Source of the DNA: Prevotellamassilia timonensis
Lineage (GTDB): Bacteria; Bacteroidota; Bacteroidia; Bacteroidales; Bacteroidaceae
Assembly (NCBI RefSeq): GCF_900106785.1
Contig: NZ_LT629844.1
Span: forward strand, 1-64,000
Direction of reading: 5' to 3'
Length of the DNA: 64,000 nucleotides
Both the position numbers and the translations under genes were made by a program. Numbering within the stretch: position 1 is the first letter of the stretch; every line of letters starts with the position of its first letter. Under the pieces are notes generated by a model. It saw only the letters and a list, made by a program, of their open reading frames with translations, was not told the origin of the DNA and did not search any database. Below are positions 23,253 through 32,320 of this stretch, one piece after another.

Positions 23253-24029
23253 TTAGAGTTTGAGTCCTTGGGAATGTTTTTCCTTCTGATTACCGAATTT
23301 CAAAGCTCTTTCCTGTGACTGCTTGTCTACCACTTTTTGGTATTCCCAGCGGTTCTTGTCCGTCATCACCAGTCCCAGGTACTCGGGATGCTGTTCGTCG
23401 TAGCGAAGTTTCTGCTGTCGCTCCCACTCCTTCAAGTCCCCTTGGATGAGCTTGAAACCCTGAGGCTCTTTCAGATCGACACCGACCGACACTTTCTCAC
23501 CACCCACATTCAGCTCAATGGGTTTTCCCTCGCGTACCTGCTGCTTTTGCTGCATGCCCAGTTCGATGTCGTTGACCTTCTCCATGTCCTTGAGCTTCTG
23601 TTCCAACTGAACATCCGTGACACGGCGATGGAAGATTGATTTGGTTTCGGGGTCGAGTTGCAGATACTGCTGGGTCTTTTCACCGTTGACTTCCACGGCT
23701 TTCTGGATGACTTCACCTTTACCCAACCGCTCCGCTTCTTGGTCGGACAATCGCAACACTTGGTTGCGTTCCTTTTCCAGTACGGCACGGACAGGATAAG
23801 CCATAAGCGCCGGATTACCTTGCTGGTCGGTGGTCAGCTGAAGTTTGAGGGGAAGCGTGATGATGTCTCCGTTACGGGCACTGATGGACACCTGCATGAG
23901 CGGGGTGACCTCTCCGGATGCCAGCTTCTCCTTCACTTCCTGAGGGAGACTGTCGGCCTTTTCCCGGTCAATGCCCAATGCCGCCAACTTCTCGTAGGGC
24001 AGCCTTTCAGAATGATTGATGTTGTGCAT
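23253..24029 (-). CDS. DUF4099/DUF3945-type protein
   Basis: 258 residues from MHNINHSERLPYEKLAALG. This N-terminal module and the following ISARNGDIITLPLKLQLT block are characteristic of DUF4099 plus DUF3945 proteins found in Bacteroides conjugative elements. It is the first gene of the minus-strand operon running from 24029 to 16308. The start at 24029 rather than 24125 is supported by the promoter at 24087-24094. Confidence 0.7.
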   Translation of the reverse strand: MHNINHSERLPYEKLAALGIDREKADSLPQEVKEKLASGEVTPLMQVSISARNGDIITLPLKLQLTTDQQGNPALMAYPVRAVLEKERNQVLRLSDQEAERLGKGEVIQKAVEVNGEKTQQYLQLDPETKSIFHRRVTDVQLEQKLKDMEKVNDIELGMQQKQQVREGKPIELNVGGEKVSVGVDLKEPQGFKLIQGDLKEWERQQKLRYDEQHPEYLGLVMTDKNRWEYQKVVDKQSQERALKFGNQKEKHSQGLKL

Positions 24030-24053
24030 TTTCGTATTGTTTAAGTAAAACGA

Positions 24054-24094
24054 TATATTTGCGGTCGGAACCGCCTTGAACACCCGCAAAAGTA
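24054..24094. promoter_or_regulatory. Back-to-back divergent promoters
   Basis: Plus-strand TATATTTG (24054-24061), facing the gene at 24120, and minus-strand TACTTTTG (24087-24094), facing the gene at 24029. The two -7 boxes sit in the arms of an inverted repeat (TTTGCGG with CCGCAAA) with a nested GCGGT/ACCGC hairpin, so one bound protein could control both directions. Confidence 0.6.
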
Positions 24095-24119
24095 TTGGCA
24101 ACCCTATCATTGAAAAGAA

Positions 24120-24758
24120 ATGCACAACATCATTCTGACCGCCGTGCTGTTGATTCTTGGTTCCGCTTCAGCATCGGCACAGTTCTATACAATTACAAAA
24201 GAGACGGAAATCCTACCTGAAAAGCAACAAAAAGTGGTTCCTGATACCCTACAGAGGAGTTTGGGCGCTTATGAGTCTTGCAAAAAGGCAGAAAAGGACT
24301 CCCTTGCCCCAGAGGTGCCTGTAAAACTGCTTTCGGAGCTATATGCCCGAAAAGTTTACGCAAGGGTGTCCCACGAAAAAGCGTCTGATAAGGGAACTGA
24401 AAAAACTGAGGTTTCTGAACGAAAAGAACTTCCTGCGCTCACTATTCCCAATCTCTACCAAGAAATCATTCGCAATGGCATCCGGCATCCAAAGATTGTA
24501 TTGGCACAGGCCATACTAGAAACGAGCTGGTTCCGTTCACCGCTCTGCCGGAACCGGCACAACCTGTTCGGACTAACGAATCCCAAAACCGGGAAGTACT
24601 ATGAGTTCAACCACTGGACGGAAAGTGTCAGGGCTTATTACACCAAGGTGCAGTACAAGTATAAAGGAGGAAACTACCTGCTGTGGCTACACAAGATTGG
24701 CTATGCGGAAGACCCAAGGTATGTGCGTGAAGTGATGAAAGTAGTAAGTCAATTATGA
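24120..24758 (+). CDS. Glucosaminidase-type peptidoglycan hydrolase
   Basis: 212 residues with a signal peptide ending SASAQ. The C-terminal half matches the glucosaminidase fold: ILAQAILETSWFRSP-type segment with the catalytic Glu in LETSW, then RNRHNLFGL and YYTKVQYKYKGGNY. Such lysozyme-like enzymes open the cell wall for the mating channel in Bacteroides conjugative elements, usually at the end of the tra operon. Here the gene is divergent from the accessory operon. Confidence 0.8.
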   Translation: MHNIILTAVLLILGSASASAQFYTITKETEILPEKQQKVVPDTLQRSLGAYESCKKAEKDSLAPEVPVKLLSELYARKVYARVSHEKASDKGTEKTEVSERKELPALTIPNLYQEIIRNGIRHPKIVLAQAILETSWFRSPLCRNRHNLFGLTNPKTGKYYEFNHWTESVRAYYTKVQYKYKGGNYLLWLHKIGYAEDPRYVREVMKVVSQL

Positions 24759-24849
24759 GCAATCCTGAACTGACTATGGAGAAGCGATAAAAATCGTAAT
24801 ACGGGCCGTTAAAAATGCAAATGGACGATGTAATCTCATGAATACTCTA

Positions 24850-24857
24850 TACCTTTG
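24850..24857 (+). promoter_or_regulatory. -7 box of the gene at 24880
   Basis: TACCTTTG, matching TAnnTTTG, 22 bases before the ATG at 24880. No clear -33 box. Confidence 0.45.
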
Positions 24858-24879
24858 AGTTCTAATATGTTTATGCGAT

Positions 24880-25746
24880 ATGGCATCAGAATTTATACAG
24901 TCAAAGGGGATTGAGATATACAATGCCTCTATTTATAAAAGTAGGCTGGAAGAAAGTTTACAGGCCGGAACCTGGGTCGTGGACAACTTTCTGTCTTCAA
25001 TGGCTTGTGCAAATGAAGAGACTCAAAAAAAAATGATATGGGGGACATTGCTTCATCTTAGAAAGGTGGCTTTCAGCGATGATTACACTATCAGTTTTTT
25101 AGGAGCCAGCTATAACCACATCTTCTCCCATCCTCTCATCCGTTCACACCTGAACTATATGTTCAGACCGGCGGATGTCACAGACTTACTGGATTATGCC
25201 GCGAGGAACTTTCAGGAAGGTGACAGCCTGCAAAAGTCGTTTTGCTGCATTGTTCTGCAGCTGCTACTCTCGGAACATGTGGTTATTTCCGATTTGATTC
25301 AACCGGTGTGTAAGCAATTACAGGAACTACATGGATGTATCAGACAGAATCCAATTCCCCTATACAAGAATGCCTATGTACGTTATTCGTTTCTGCTATG
25401 TTGTTATCGGATTCAGCTATGTGACATGAGTCCGATGGAGAAAGAAGAGCTGTATGTCTTGTTGTACAAGGAATGGAGAATCATTACCCGGATTATTTCC
25501 ATATTCTCCGGCATTGTGGTAGGTTGTGAGTTTACCAACTTTGCAAGCCTCACGACCAACATGAAAGGCCATATTGAGTTTGCCCATTTGTATTTGAAAG
25601 CTGCCCGGACAGACAAAGGGAAACGAAACAAGTATAGCGGTAAATCTGGAACAGATCACTTAGTGAAACTCCAGGAAGAAATGCAGAGACAGTCCGATAA
25701 AAAGAATTCGTCATTAGATGAACTATACAGAATTTTATTCAAATAA
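24880..25746 (+). CDS. Protein of unknown function, 288 residues
   Basis: No domain recognised. Helical, with Cys- and Leu-rich stretches (FCCIVLQLLLSEH, then YVRYSFLLCCYRIQLC), a hydrophobic patch IISIFSGIVVGCEF and a basic C-terminal tail. It has no signal peptide. It has its own promoter box at 24850, separate from the glucosaminidase gene. It marks the start of the cargo zone. Confidence 0.6.
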   Translation: MASEFIQSKGIEIYNASIYKSRLEESLQAGTWVVDNFLSSMACANEETQKKMIWGTLLHLRKVAFSDDYTISFLGASYNHIFSHPLIRSHLNYMFRPADVTDLLDYAARNFQEGDSLQKSFCCIVLQLLLSEHVVISDLIQPVCKQLQELHGCIRQNPIPLYKNAYVRYSFLLCCYRIQLCDMSPMEKEELYVLLYKEWRIITRIISIFSGIVVGCEFTNFASLTTNMKGHIEFAHLYLKAARTDKGKRNKYSGKSGTDHLVKLQEEMQRQSDKKNSSLDELYRILFK

Positions 25747-25834
25747 GAAAAGGTTCATTGTATCTGTACAATGGAAGTTATTTGTTTGATTTATTTAGAG
25801 AAAATATATGTTACAACGTTAATCAAACTTTGAT

Positions 25835-25842
25835 TACTTTTG
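25835..25842 (+). promoter_or_regulatory. -7 box of the gene at 25865
   Basis: TACTTTTG matches TAnnTTTG and lies 22 bases before the ATG. Confidence 0.5.
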
Positions 25843-25864
25843 TAAAATACATCCAACTTATCCT

Positions 25865-26293
25865 ATGGGTAAAAAGAGAAATAAGAAGAGAAACCTAAAG
25901 ACTTGTTATGTAGAAGTCGAAAAAGACTTAGGAATGTGGCAGGACTATATGCAATATGGTCCGCAATACGACACGAACAATGATTGTCCGATAAATCCAG
26001 GTGAATCTGATATGGTGGAACAACTTTCTTTCAAGAAACTGTCTGTAGATACCAGAAAACAACTTCGCGCAACCATGGTTAATTGGGTTCTTGATTACTG
26101 GCAAACAGAAAGACTCATCCCAGAGGGTGCTATCATTAAAGAATTTAGAAACGCAGCTATAAAGGAAGTCTACTATATTTGCGGACAATATGTCAAGGAC
26201 AGCAAAGAACTTAAATACATGTTGAACGAATGTATTGTTTCTACCATCAATAAAGAACTGAAAAAAGAGAAACAAATGATATTAAAGTTTTGA
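25865..26293 (+). CDS. Protein of unknown function, 142 residues
   Basis: Starts with a very basic tail (MGKKRNKKRNLK), then an acidic middle and a helical C-terminal half with no recognised domain. Base composition is lower in GC than the accessory operon to the left, consistent with separate acquisition. It has its own -7 box and no clear partner. Confidence 0.55.
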   Translation: MGKKRNKKRNLKTCYVEVEKDLGMWQDYMQYGPQYDTNNDCPINPGESDMVEQLSFKKLSVDTRKQLRATMVNWVLDYWQTERLIPEGAIIKEFRNAAIKEVYYICGQYVKDSKELKYMLNECIVSTINKELKKEKQMILKF

Positions 26294-26715
26294 TCTTATC
26301 AGTAAGAAGGCGTGTTCTTTCTGCTTTTCTTGTAATTTATTCAATCAAAAACGCATTACAAAGAGAATTCCTGATGTGAGATGGTTAATAAAAATTTTGT
26401 AGATGCTATCATGTAGTTAATAAAGATGCATACATCGCATAATGTTGCAGATTTATGATTTATTATACAGTCTCGCAGTTAAAAGTGAATTTTATTTTTC
26501 TTTTTGTTTACAACAACAAAAGAAAATCTTATATTTGCCATTGGAGCTATACCTCCCATTGTCGGCATCGGAATGATGTCTTCAACCGGATAACATATTC
26601 CGGACCAAATTCTCTCTTTTATAGCTCCGTCCGCACCTACCTTACTTCTTCAGCGGACACAATCCATTGGAAAGGCCGGTAACCTTTCCCATCATTAACC
26701 TTAATCACACAAGCG
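26294..26715. promoter_or_regulatory. Intergenic stretch with a promoter for the truncated adhesin
   Basis: About 420 bases without a gene. TATATTTG at 26530-26537 is a good plus-strand -7 box and would give a leader of about 170 bases before the ATG at 26716. Nothing else recognised. Confidence 0.4.
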
Positions 26716-26973
26716 ATGAAGCAACTAATGCTACTTCTATTCGGTGCAGGAGTTGTGACAGCGGGTGCACAGTCCCCCGGCGGTGTCAAAGGAACAGAGT
26801 TGTGGTTCCAGACATTGCCCGTGACGGCAGACCTTCAAGGCGCCTACCGCTGGATGGATCTCGCAGGGGATTCCGTAAAATTGCGTTTGTACGCCCACCT
26901 ATCATCGTGGCATATAGACCCTTGTCGTTTCCCGATTAAGAAAAGAGCACACAATGCAAACCAGTATAGGTAA
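26716..26973 (+). pseudogene. N-terminal fragment of a large surface protein
   Basis: Signal peptide (MKQLMLLLFGAGVVTAGA) followed by QSPGGVKGTELWFQT and a short RWMDLAGDSVKLRLY region. That beginning is typical of large Bacteroidetes outer-surface proteins with many downstream domains. After about residue 58 the sequence loses that character and stops at 26973, next to a convergent fimbrillin gene. I read it as the stump of a gene lost by rearrangement. Confidence 0.6.
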
Positions 26974-27036
26974 TTTCTAATAAAAGCAACCAAATTCTAC
27001 ATAATAGAATGTGGACTAGTACTAAAAACTACGAAC

Positions 27037-28404
27037 TTATTTTTTAAAGCTCACGGAATTGAATTTATATTCGAGAAACGATGTGCGGCCATACTCAACG
27101 CTCCCTTTATAATATTCTTTTGTCGGAGTCCAAAAATATTCATTTCCTTGCCTGTTTTTTGTCATAACTTTTTGGTTCTCTGACAAAACTAAATTTATAC
27201 GTTCAGTGTTTACCCCAGGGTCAAGGATTCCGTCATAGTCATGAGATAGCCCTTTCACTTCAGTTAGCTCTCCAAAAGTAATTTTTTGTAAGTTTGTACA
27301 TCCCCCAAAAGCATTCTCGTGTATTGAAGTTACATTTGGAGTATTTATTTCTTCCAAAAATACACAATAGGCTAAACCTTCTACTCCAATTCTTGTAATA
27401 TCTGGTAAATAAATGGATTTTAAAGCATCTAACTTGCCGTCCCAATTACTCAATCCTGTTGTCGGAATCTCCTTGCATCCTATTAAAGAAAGGTTTATGC
27501 TACCTGCTGTTCCACCATATAAAGCATCTTTAATTATGGCAAATACATTCTCTCCTGCATCAGAAGCAAGTATGAGTTTAATATTCGTTTTTCCTGCATC
27601 CAATTGCTCCTTAATAGTTTTCCCAAGATCTTCAGCCTCCATGTTGTCTGCAAAGACAACATTTGCATCCAAAGCATAACTTTTGCCATCAATCGTACTT
27701 TCTCTAAATGTATAATTAAGTAAAGAATACTCTTTCAATTTTATACCAATAGAGGTTTGAACAGAAAAATGACCATACAAATAGACATTACCGTTATTGT
27801 CTGGAGTCAAGGTATAGGTGTTGTCTGTTAGGGCAACAGTATTGCCTGGACTAAAATTACTAACTGTAACAGTAATGTCCTCACTATAATTTGTCGCAAT
27901 GCGCAATCGTGAATAGTTGCGTGTTGCCTTGGAAAATTCTACGGTTATAGCCTGACCATTAGGGGTGATATTGGCTTTTCCCTCGATATATTCATCCGTT
28001 CCAGCAACCTTACCTTCTTTCAAAGTTAATTTGCCTGATTCCCATTTGTAATTAGGGGCATAATATACATGAGGAAAGGTTGGCACTTCGTCTTCTTTAT
28101 AAGACAGCTCTCCACTTGCCAATTCCCAGCTACTGCCATTATATTTAAAAGCAGCATACTTAGTCCCGAAAGTCTTACTTGTCATCGCCAGAAGCAACTC
28201 ATCTCCTTCTGCCCATGAAGTCTTGCCCGGATCAGGTGTACCTATAGTACGAGTCTGTGAATCTCCGAATGCCGGAAATTCACCTACAACTAACTGTACG
28301 TTGCTCTTGCCTGTTGCTGCGGTTGTTTCTTCTATATCACTTGTGCATGACGCCATTACTATGGTAACGACTGCCAGCATGATGTATTGAAATATCTTGC
28401 ACAT
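27037..28404 (-). CDS. Fimbrillin-like lipoprotein with leucine-rich repeats
   Basis: 455 residues from MCKIFQYIM. Lipobox VMASC (Cys near residue 20). About 30-230 resembles the fimbrillin/Mfa fold (QTRTIGTPDPGKTSWAEGDEL is the usual opening, here split). About 290-400 contains BspA-type leucine-rich repeats (LKSIYLPDITRIG, then FLEEINTPNVTSI and NLQKITFG). A likely adhesive tip or minor fimbrial subunit, exported and processed at the outer membrane. It is the last gene of the operon. Confidence 0.75.
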   Translation of the reverse strand: MCKIFQYIMLAVVTIVMASCTSDIEETTAATGKSNVQLVVGEFPAFGDSQTRTIGTPDPGKTSWAEGDELLLAMTSKTFGTKYAAFKYNGSSWELASGELSYKEDEVPTFPHVYYAPNYKWESGKLTLKEGKVAGTDEYIEGKANITPNGQAITVEFSKATRNYSRLRIATNYSEDITVTVSNFSPGNTVALTDNTYTLTPDNNGNVYLYGHFSVQTSIGIKLKEYSLLNYTFRESTIDGKSYALDANVVFADNMEAEDLGKTIKEQLDAGKTNIKLILASDAGENVFAIIKDALYGGTAGSINLSLIGCKEIPTTGLSNWDGKLDALKSIYLPDITRIGVEGLAYCVFLEEINTPNVTSIHENAFGGCTNLQKITFGELTEVKGLSHDYDGILDPGVNTERINLVLSENQKVMTKNRQGNEYFWTPTKEYYKGSVEYGRTSFLEYKFNSVSFKK

Positions 28405-28422
28405 AGTTATATCCTCCATTGT

Positions 28423-29334
28423 TTATTTGAGTTCTTCTTCATTTGTCCAACCAGTCATATTATCTATGCTGATTCTGGTCAGTTCCACTTTGTCTTTTCC
28501 TACATCGAGTTTGTAGATGTAGCGTTTACCCTCTTCAAACTCCGTTTGTGATTTTAGCTTTGACACAAAGTTTTTCTCACCTATTGAGAATTTTAAGAAT
28601 TCCTTGTCTGTTCCCACCGTTCCAGGCACTATGATGGCAGAGAAAGTTTTCACTTCACCATCTTCTGTCTTACAGGCATCCACCAACTTAGCCTCTTGAT
28701 AATTGGAAGTGTCCATTTTCCATTCATTTTTATCGTCTGGCAATTTAAAAGACGCCCCACTGCAAGGTGAGCAAATTTTTAGGCTACTTATGTCCAAATT
28801 AGGATAATCAGCAGTACCAACATGATACATGATTGTAACCAAAGACATACGATGCTTCATTGGAATCGTTACATAACCATAAGGAGAACCGTACCAATGA
28901 CCATTTATTAAATCGGCAGACTTCAAATCTTTTGGTGAGCTTTGATTTGTTGGCAATTCATATACCAAATGAAATGGATCATAATCATCCGATGATGGAT
29001 ATACAGCTAATATAAAATGTTTGTCGACTTCATCTAACCAACGAAAACTTCCACTGCGAGACCATTCGTTTGTTGCACTATTAAAAGAAAGAATAGCCGT
29101 ACTACCAGCAACGAAATCAGTAAATATCCCTACTTTCAGTTTATCTTTATTCTCCCAAAATTTACCGTCTCCCAATGTATTGACACGAGTCTGCATACCT
29201 CCAACCGAGAAAGTGGCATTGATTTCCTGCCCTTTCAGCGTAGGAGCCATATCTTCATTTTGCGTACATGCTGTAAAGCCCATAGCCATAAGGCTCATTA
29301 CCGCATAGGAAATTCTTTGTTTTATCGTCTTCAT
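28423..29334 (-). CDS. Fimbrillin-family lipoprotein
   Basis: 303 residues. Lipobox GFTAC (Cys near residue 23), then the family opening FSVGGMQTRV and GDGKFWENKDKLKVGIF. Two beta-rich domains as in FimA/Mfa1-type subunits (KHRMSLVTIMYHV is the conserved inner strand). It is probably a stalk or accessory subunit. It lies between two other fimbrillin genes on the same strand. Confidence 0.8.
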   Translation of the reverse strand: MKTIKQRISYAVMSLMAMGFTACTQNEDMAPTLKGQEINATFSVGGMQTRVNTLGDGKFWENKDKLKVGIFTDFVAGSTAILSFNSATNEWSRSGSFRWLDEVDKHFILAVYPSSDDYDPFHLVYELPTNQSSPKDLKSADLINGHWYGSPYGYVTIPMKHRMSLVTIMYHVGTADYPNLDISSLKICSPCSGASFKLPDDKNEWKMDTSNYQEAKLVDACKTEDGEVKTFSAIIVPGTVGTDKEFLKFSIGEKNFVSKLKSQTEFEEGKRYIYKLDVGKDKVELTRISIDNMTGWTNEEELK

Positions 29335-29360
29335 AATCTTCAGTTTTTTATTGTTAGTGA

Positions 29361-29386
29361 GTTAGTGAGCGGCCAAGCTCACTAAC
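29361..29386. repeat. Hairpin between fimbrillin genes
   Basis: GTTAGTGAG (29361-29369) pairs perfectly with CTCACTAAC (29378-29386), with an 8-base loop. No T-run follows on the minus strand beyond a short one, so it may be an mRNA stability or attenuation element that sets subunit ratios. Confidence 0.6.
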
Positions 29387-29417
29387 CCTGTATTTCCTAT
29401 TTGTACCTTCTTTACCA

Positions 29418-30359
29418 TTACAAAGCTATATCTGCATCTAAATCACTTGAATTACCATTTTCCCAAGGAACTATATTAGCATTTTCTATAGTAATCCCAG
29501 TATTTTTAACAGTTATGTTGTATGTATATTTTTTGCCACCTTCAAATTGTCCATTGGTGGATGGTGTTATAGGGGTTGTGTATTTTACTTCGCTATCATT
29601 CAACAACAAGTAAATCTCTATATCCATTTTATTGCTTTCAAGGCTTTGCGGCAACATGATATAAGCAAAACTTTCTTCGCTTTCAAAAGGTACATCATTA
29701 AAAACACGAGTAAGAGTAGCTCTGTCACCAGCAGTTTCAACCGAACCTGTTCTTGTGTCAAATTTACCGCTTGTAAATATTCCTTTCATATTCAAGCTAT
29801 TGAATTTATAATTGTTATATTTGACACCCTGCCCTGGCTTAATTTTGAATTCAACCAAACTCATACAATGCTTAAAGCGATGTTCTGCATCTGTAAAATC
29901 CACAGTTGGAGATGCTTTACTTGCAGTAGCCCCTGAGGCAAAAAGTACATCAGCCTTACAAGGTTGGTTTGCTTCTACCTCAGCTATATTCCAATTCATT
30001 TTACCATCAGTTAAGAATTTGTTATAAGGATAGTATGCACTAAATGTTGTCTCTTTGTTGTCCTTGAAATAGATGATGTTGTTATTGTCAGCAGCTTCAA
30101 AAGTACCATCCCCATTTGTTGTTACATACTTTTTATTGTCTCCTGTTGTATAGCCAGATGATGTGGCATATACGCCAATGGCATCGCCTGCTGTCCAGCT
30201 GTTGTTGTCTGCAGTTCCACGGGTTTTGATATTGTTGGAAATATCCGCCTTTACTGTGGCTGCAACAGGACCATTGTTGCCGATACCGTCTTCTTCGTTA
30301 GCGCAGGCTGCAAACAGCAATGCTGCGGCTGCGATGTATAAGATTTTAAACTTCTTCAT
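29418..30359 (-). CDS. Fimbrillin-family lipoprotein (probable major subunit)
   Basis: 313 residues. Lipobox LFAAC (Cys near residue 19), then the family opening KTRGTADNNSWTAGDAIGVYA. Two beta-sandwich domains; the conserved HRFKHCMSLVEFKI strand is near residue 165 and a C-terminal strand ends VPWENGNSSDLDADIAL. Such subunits polymerise by strand exchange after Arg-specific cleavage. Confidence 0.8.
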   Translation of the reverse strand: MKKFKILYIAAAALLFAACANEEDGIGNNGPVAATVKADISNNIKTRGTADNNSWTAGDAIGVYATSSGYTTGDNKKYVTTNGDGTFEAADNNNIIYFKDNKETTFSAYYPYNKFLTDGKMNWNIAEVEANQPCKADVLFASGATASKASPTVDFTDAEHRFKHCMSLVEFKIKPGQGVKYNNYKFNSLNMKGIFTSGKFDTRTGSVETAGDRATLTRVFNDVPFESEESFAYIMLPQSLESNKMDIEIYLLLNDSEVKYTTPITPSTNGQFEGGKKYTYNITVKNTGITIENANIVPWENGNSSDLDADIAL

Positions 30360-30381
30360 AAACGTTATATTTTAAGTGTTG

Positions 30382-30951
30382 TTATTGTGCTATATGTTCA
30401 TTATTGTCTCCTGCCTCTGTCCAAGGCTTAATGGTTCCAGAAATATCAACGGCAGAACGACTCAATTTTACTACTGTATAGTGGTATCTTTTTCCACCCT
30501 CAAGTTTTACAGGCATTGTCCATACGAAAGGAGCGTCGTAACCATTCTTGAGGTCAAACTCTATCACTCGGCTTGCTTCTTCTGTAGGGAGCAGGATTGC
30601 CTCATACAGCTTGCCAACTTCGGTAGTTTTCATCGTGATGTCCGCAGGAGTTTCTTCACCAGAGATAGTTCCATCCACAAGATTGAAAGTGGCTTTGGTA
30701 TTCTGACCTTTCACTGTCACAGTCATTTTCTTAAGGTCTTCTTGCGTGAGACCGTTACCTGGTTGAACATCCAAAATAAGATTGCTTAACTTATGGAAGA
30801 ACTTCAAGTCAACCTGTGGCGTAGCTTTGTTGCAGCCTTCTGTCTTGGCATACATGAAGTCGATAGTTTCTTGTTTCGTTTGGTCTGTTACATCAAGTGC
30901 TACCTTGTAGTCATTGACAGTGGTCTGTGGATAGTAAGAATAGAAGTCCAC
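30382..30951 (-). pseudogene. Fimbrillin gene cut by an IS982-family element
   Basis: About 190 C-terminal residues of a fimbrillin remain (YSYYPQTTV to KPWTEAGDNNEHIAQ), including the FFHKLSNLILDVQPG strand. The signal peptide and N-terminal domain are missing: coding sequence runs straight into the inverted repeat of the IS at 30952. The operon promoter is therefore separated from the remaining fimbrillin genes. Confidence 0.85.
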
Positions 30952-31979
30952 ACCCGTTGGCGGAATTAATTTAAGTTGATAAATATGAGTAAAAAGTTGC
31001 ACATATCGCTGATTTTTAGTAACTTAGTGGTGTTCAAAACATTAAGTCCAAACCATCGTATGTACAACCTTTATACAAAATTCGTCAAAATACTCGAGAT
31101 ATGCAAGCAATTCTCTGAAAATCTCGTCAATGAATCGGGTAATGTTCCACGTCGTGGTCCTGTTCCCAAGTTTTCGGATTTGGAAGTGGTGGCGCTATCC
31201 TTGACGGCAGAGACCGAGAGCATTGATAGTGAGAAGTGGTTGTTCGACTATAAATTGCAAGAGTACAAGGACAACATTCCTAATCTCATATCAAGGAGAC
31301 AGTTCAATGACCGCAGGAAGAAAACGGCAGGCCTGTGTGAGGAACTGCGCAAGCGGATTGCCATGGAAATGGATGGCGGAGAGGAACAATTCTTTGTTGA
31401 CTCCAAGCCGATAGAGGTCTGTAGGGTTGCAAGAGGAAAACGTTGCAAGATGGGACGTACCGGCAATTTCTCGCAAGCTCCCGACTTCGGCTTCTGTGCT
31501 TCGCAGAACACGTATTATTTTGGTTATAAGTTACACGCTCTCTGTGGGTTAAGTGGAGTTATCCATTCCTATGATCTGTCAAAGGCAAGTGTGGCGGACC
31601 TCCATTATATGAAGGATGTAAAACATACTTATCACGACTGTAGCATCTATGGTGACAAAGGGTATATTGGAGCTGACGTACAGCTTGACTTGTTCGAAAC
31701 CGCACACATAAGACTGGAGTGTCCGTATCGGCTCAACCAAAAGGATTGGAAACCGACATTCATTCCGTTTGCAAAGGCAAGAAAGAGGATTGAGACAATA
31801 TTCTCACAACTTACAGACCAGTTCTTGGTCATCAGGAACTATGCGAAAATAACGAATGGTTTGTTTGCCAGGATCATTGGCAAAATTAGTGCACTTACCA
31901 TTCTGCAATACGTAAACTTCATTAACGACAAGCCCATTGGCAGAATTAAGTATGCACTAAATTAATTCCGCCAACAGGT
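30952..31979. mobile_element. IS982-family insertion sequence
   Basis: Terminal inverted repeats of 22 bases with one difference: 30952-30973 (ACCCGTTGGCGGAATTAATT and on) and 31958-31979 (ACCTGTTGGCGG... on the other strand). Length 1028 bases, usual for the family. The left flank is a fimbrillin gene and the right flank is ermF, and the flanks show no shared short duplication. So this copy marks a rearrangement or deletion joint rather than a simple insertion. Confidence 0.85.
31060..31965 (+). CDS. IS982-family transposase
   Basis: 301 residues from MYNLYTKFVKI. DDE signatures are FFVDSKPIEVC (first Asp), FGYKLHALCGLSGVIHSYDLS, IYGDKGYIG (second Asp) and RIETIFSQLTDQF (Glu). The layout and length match IS982 transposases. 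It appears intact, so the element may still be active. Confidence 0.85.
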   Translation: MYNLYTKFVKILEICKQFSENLVNESGNVPRRGPVPKFSDLEVVALSLTAETESIDSEKWLFDYKLQEYKDNIPNLISRRQFNDRRKKTAGLCEELRKRIAMEMDGGEEQFFVDSKPIEVCRVARGKRCKMGRTGNFSQAPDFGFCASQNTYYFGYKLHALCGLSGVIHSYDLSKASVADLHYMKDVKHTYHDCSIYGDKGYIGADVQLDLFETAHIRLECPYRLNQKDWKPTFIPFAKARKRIETIFSQLTDQFLVIRNYAKITNGLFARIIGKISALTILQYVNFINDKPIGRIKYALN

Positions 31980-32297
31980 ATAAGGAATATTTGACACCAC
32001 TTTGAAAGGAAATTTCGGAACTGCAAAATTCCTAAAATCACAACCGACAACTTGAACATTTCGGGCATCAGAAAATAATTTTCGTAAATGTTCAACCAAA
32101 GCTGTGTCGTTTTCAATAGCAACAACATTGTTGGCGATTTTTAATAAATGAACAGTAAGAAACCCCTTGCCTGCCCCAATATCTAAAACCGTATCCTGAT
32201 TACTTATATTTGCTTGTCTTATTTCATCTTTTATTAGCACTTTATCAATAGTAAAGTGCTGACCCGTAAAACGAACGGGCAATTTCTTTTTTGTCAT
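31980..32297 (-). pseudogene. ermF: Truncated ermF, 23S rRNA adenine N6-methyltransferase
   Basis: 106 N-terminal residues match ErmF as I know it: MTKKKLPVRFTGQHFTIDKV, the SAM-binding motif DIGAGKGFLTVHLL, and up to the catalytic NIPY. The reading frame meets the IS982 end exactly after NIPY (31979/31980). About 160 residues of the normal 266 are missing, including the rRNA-binding C-terminal domain. It should not confer macrolide-lincosamide resistance. Gene-prediction tools or short-read screens could still report it as a hit. Confidence 0.95.
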
Positions 32298-32320
32298 TAG
32301 TAACTTCTTACAGGGCTGAA

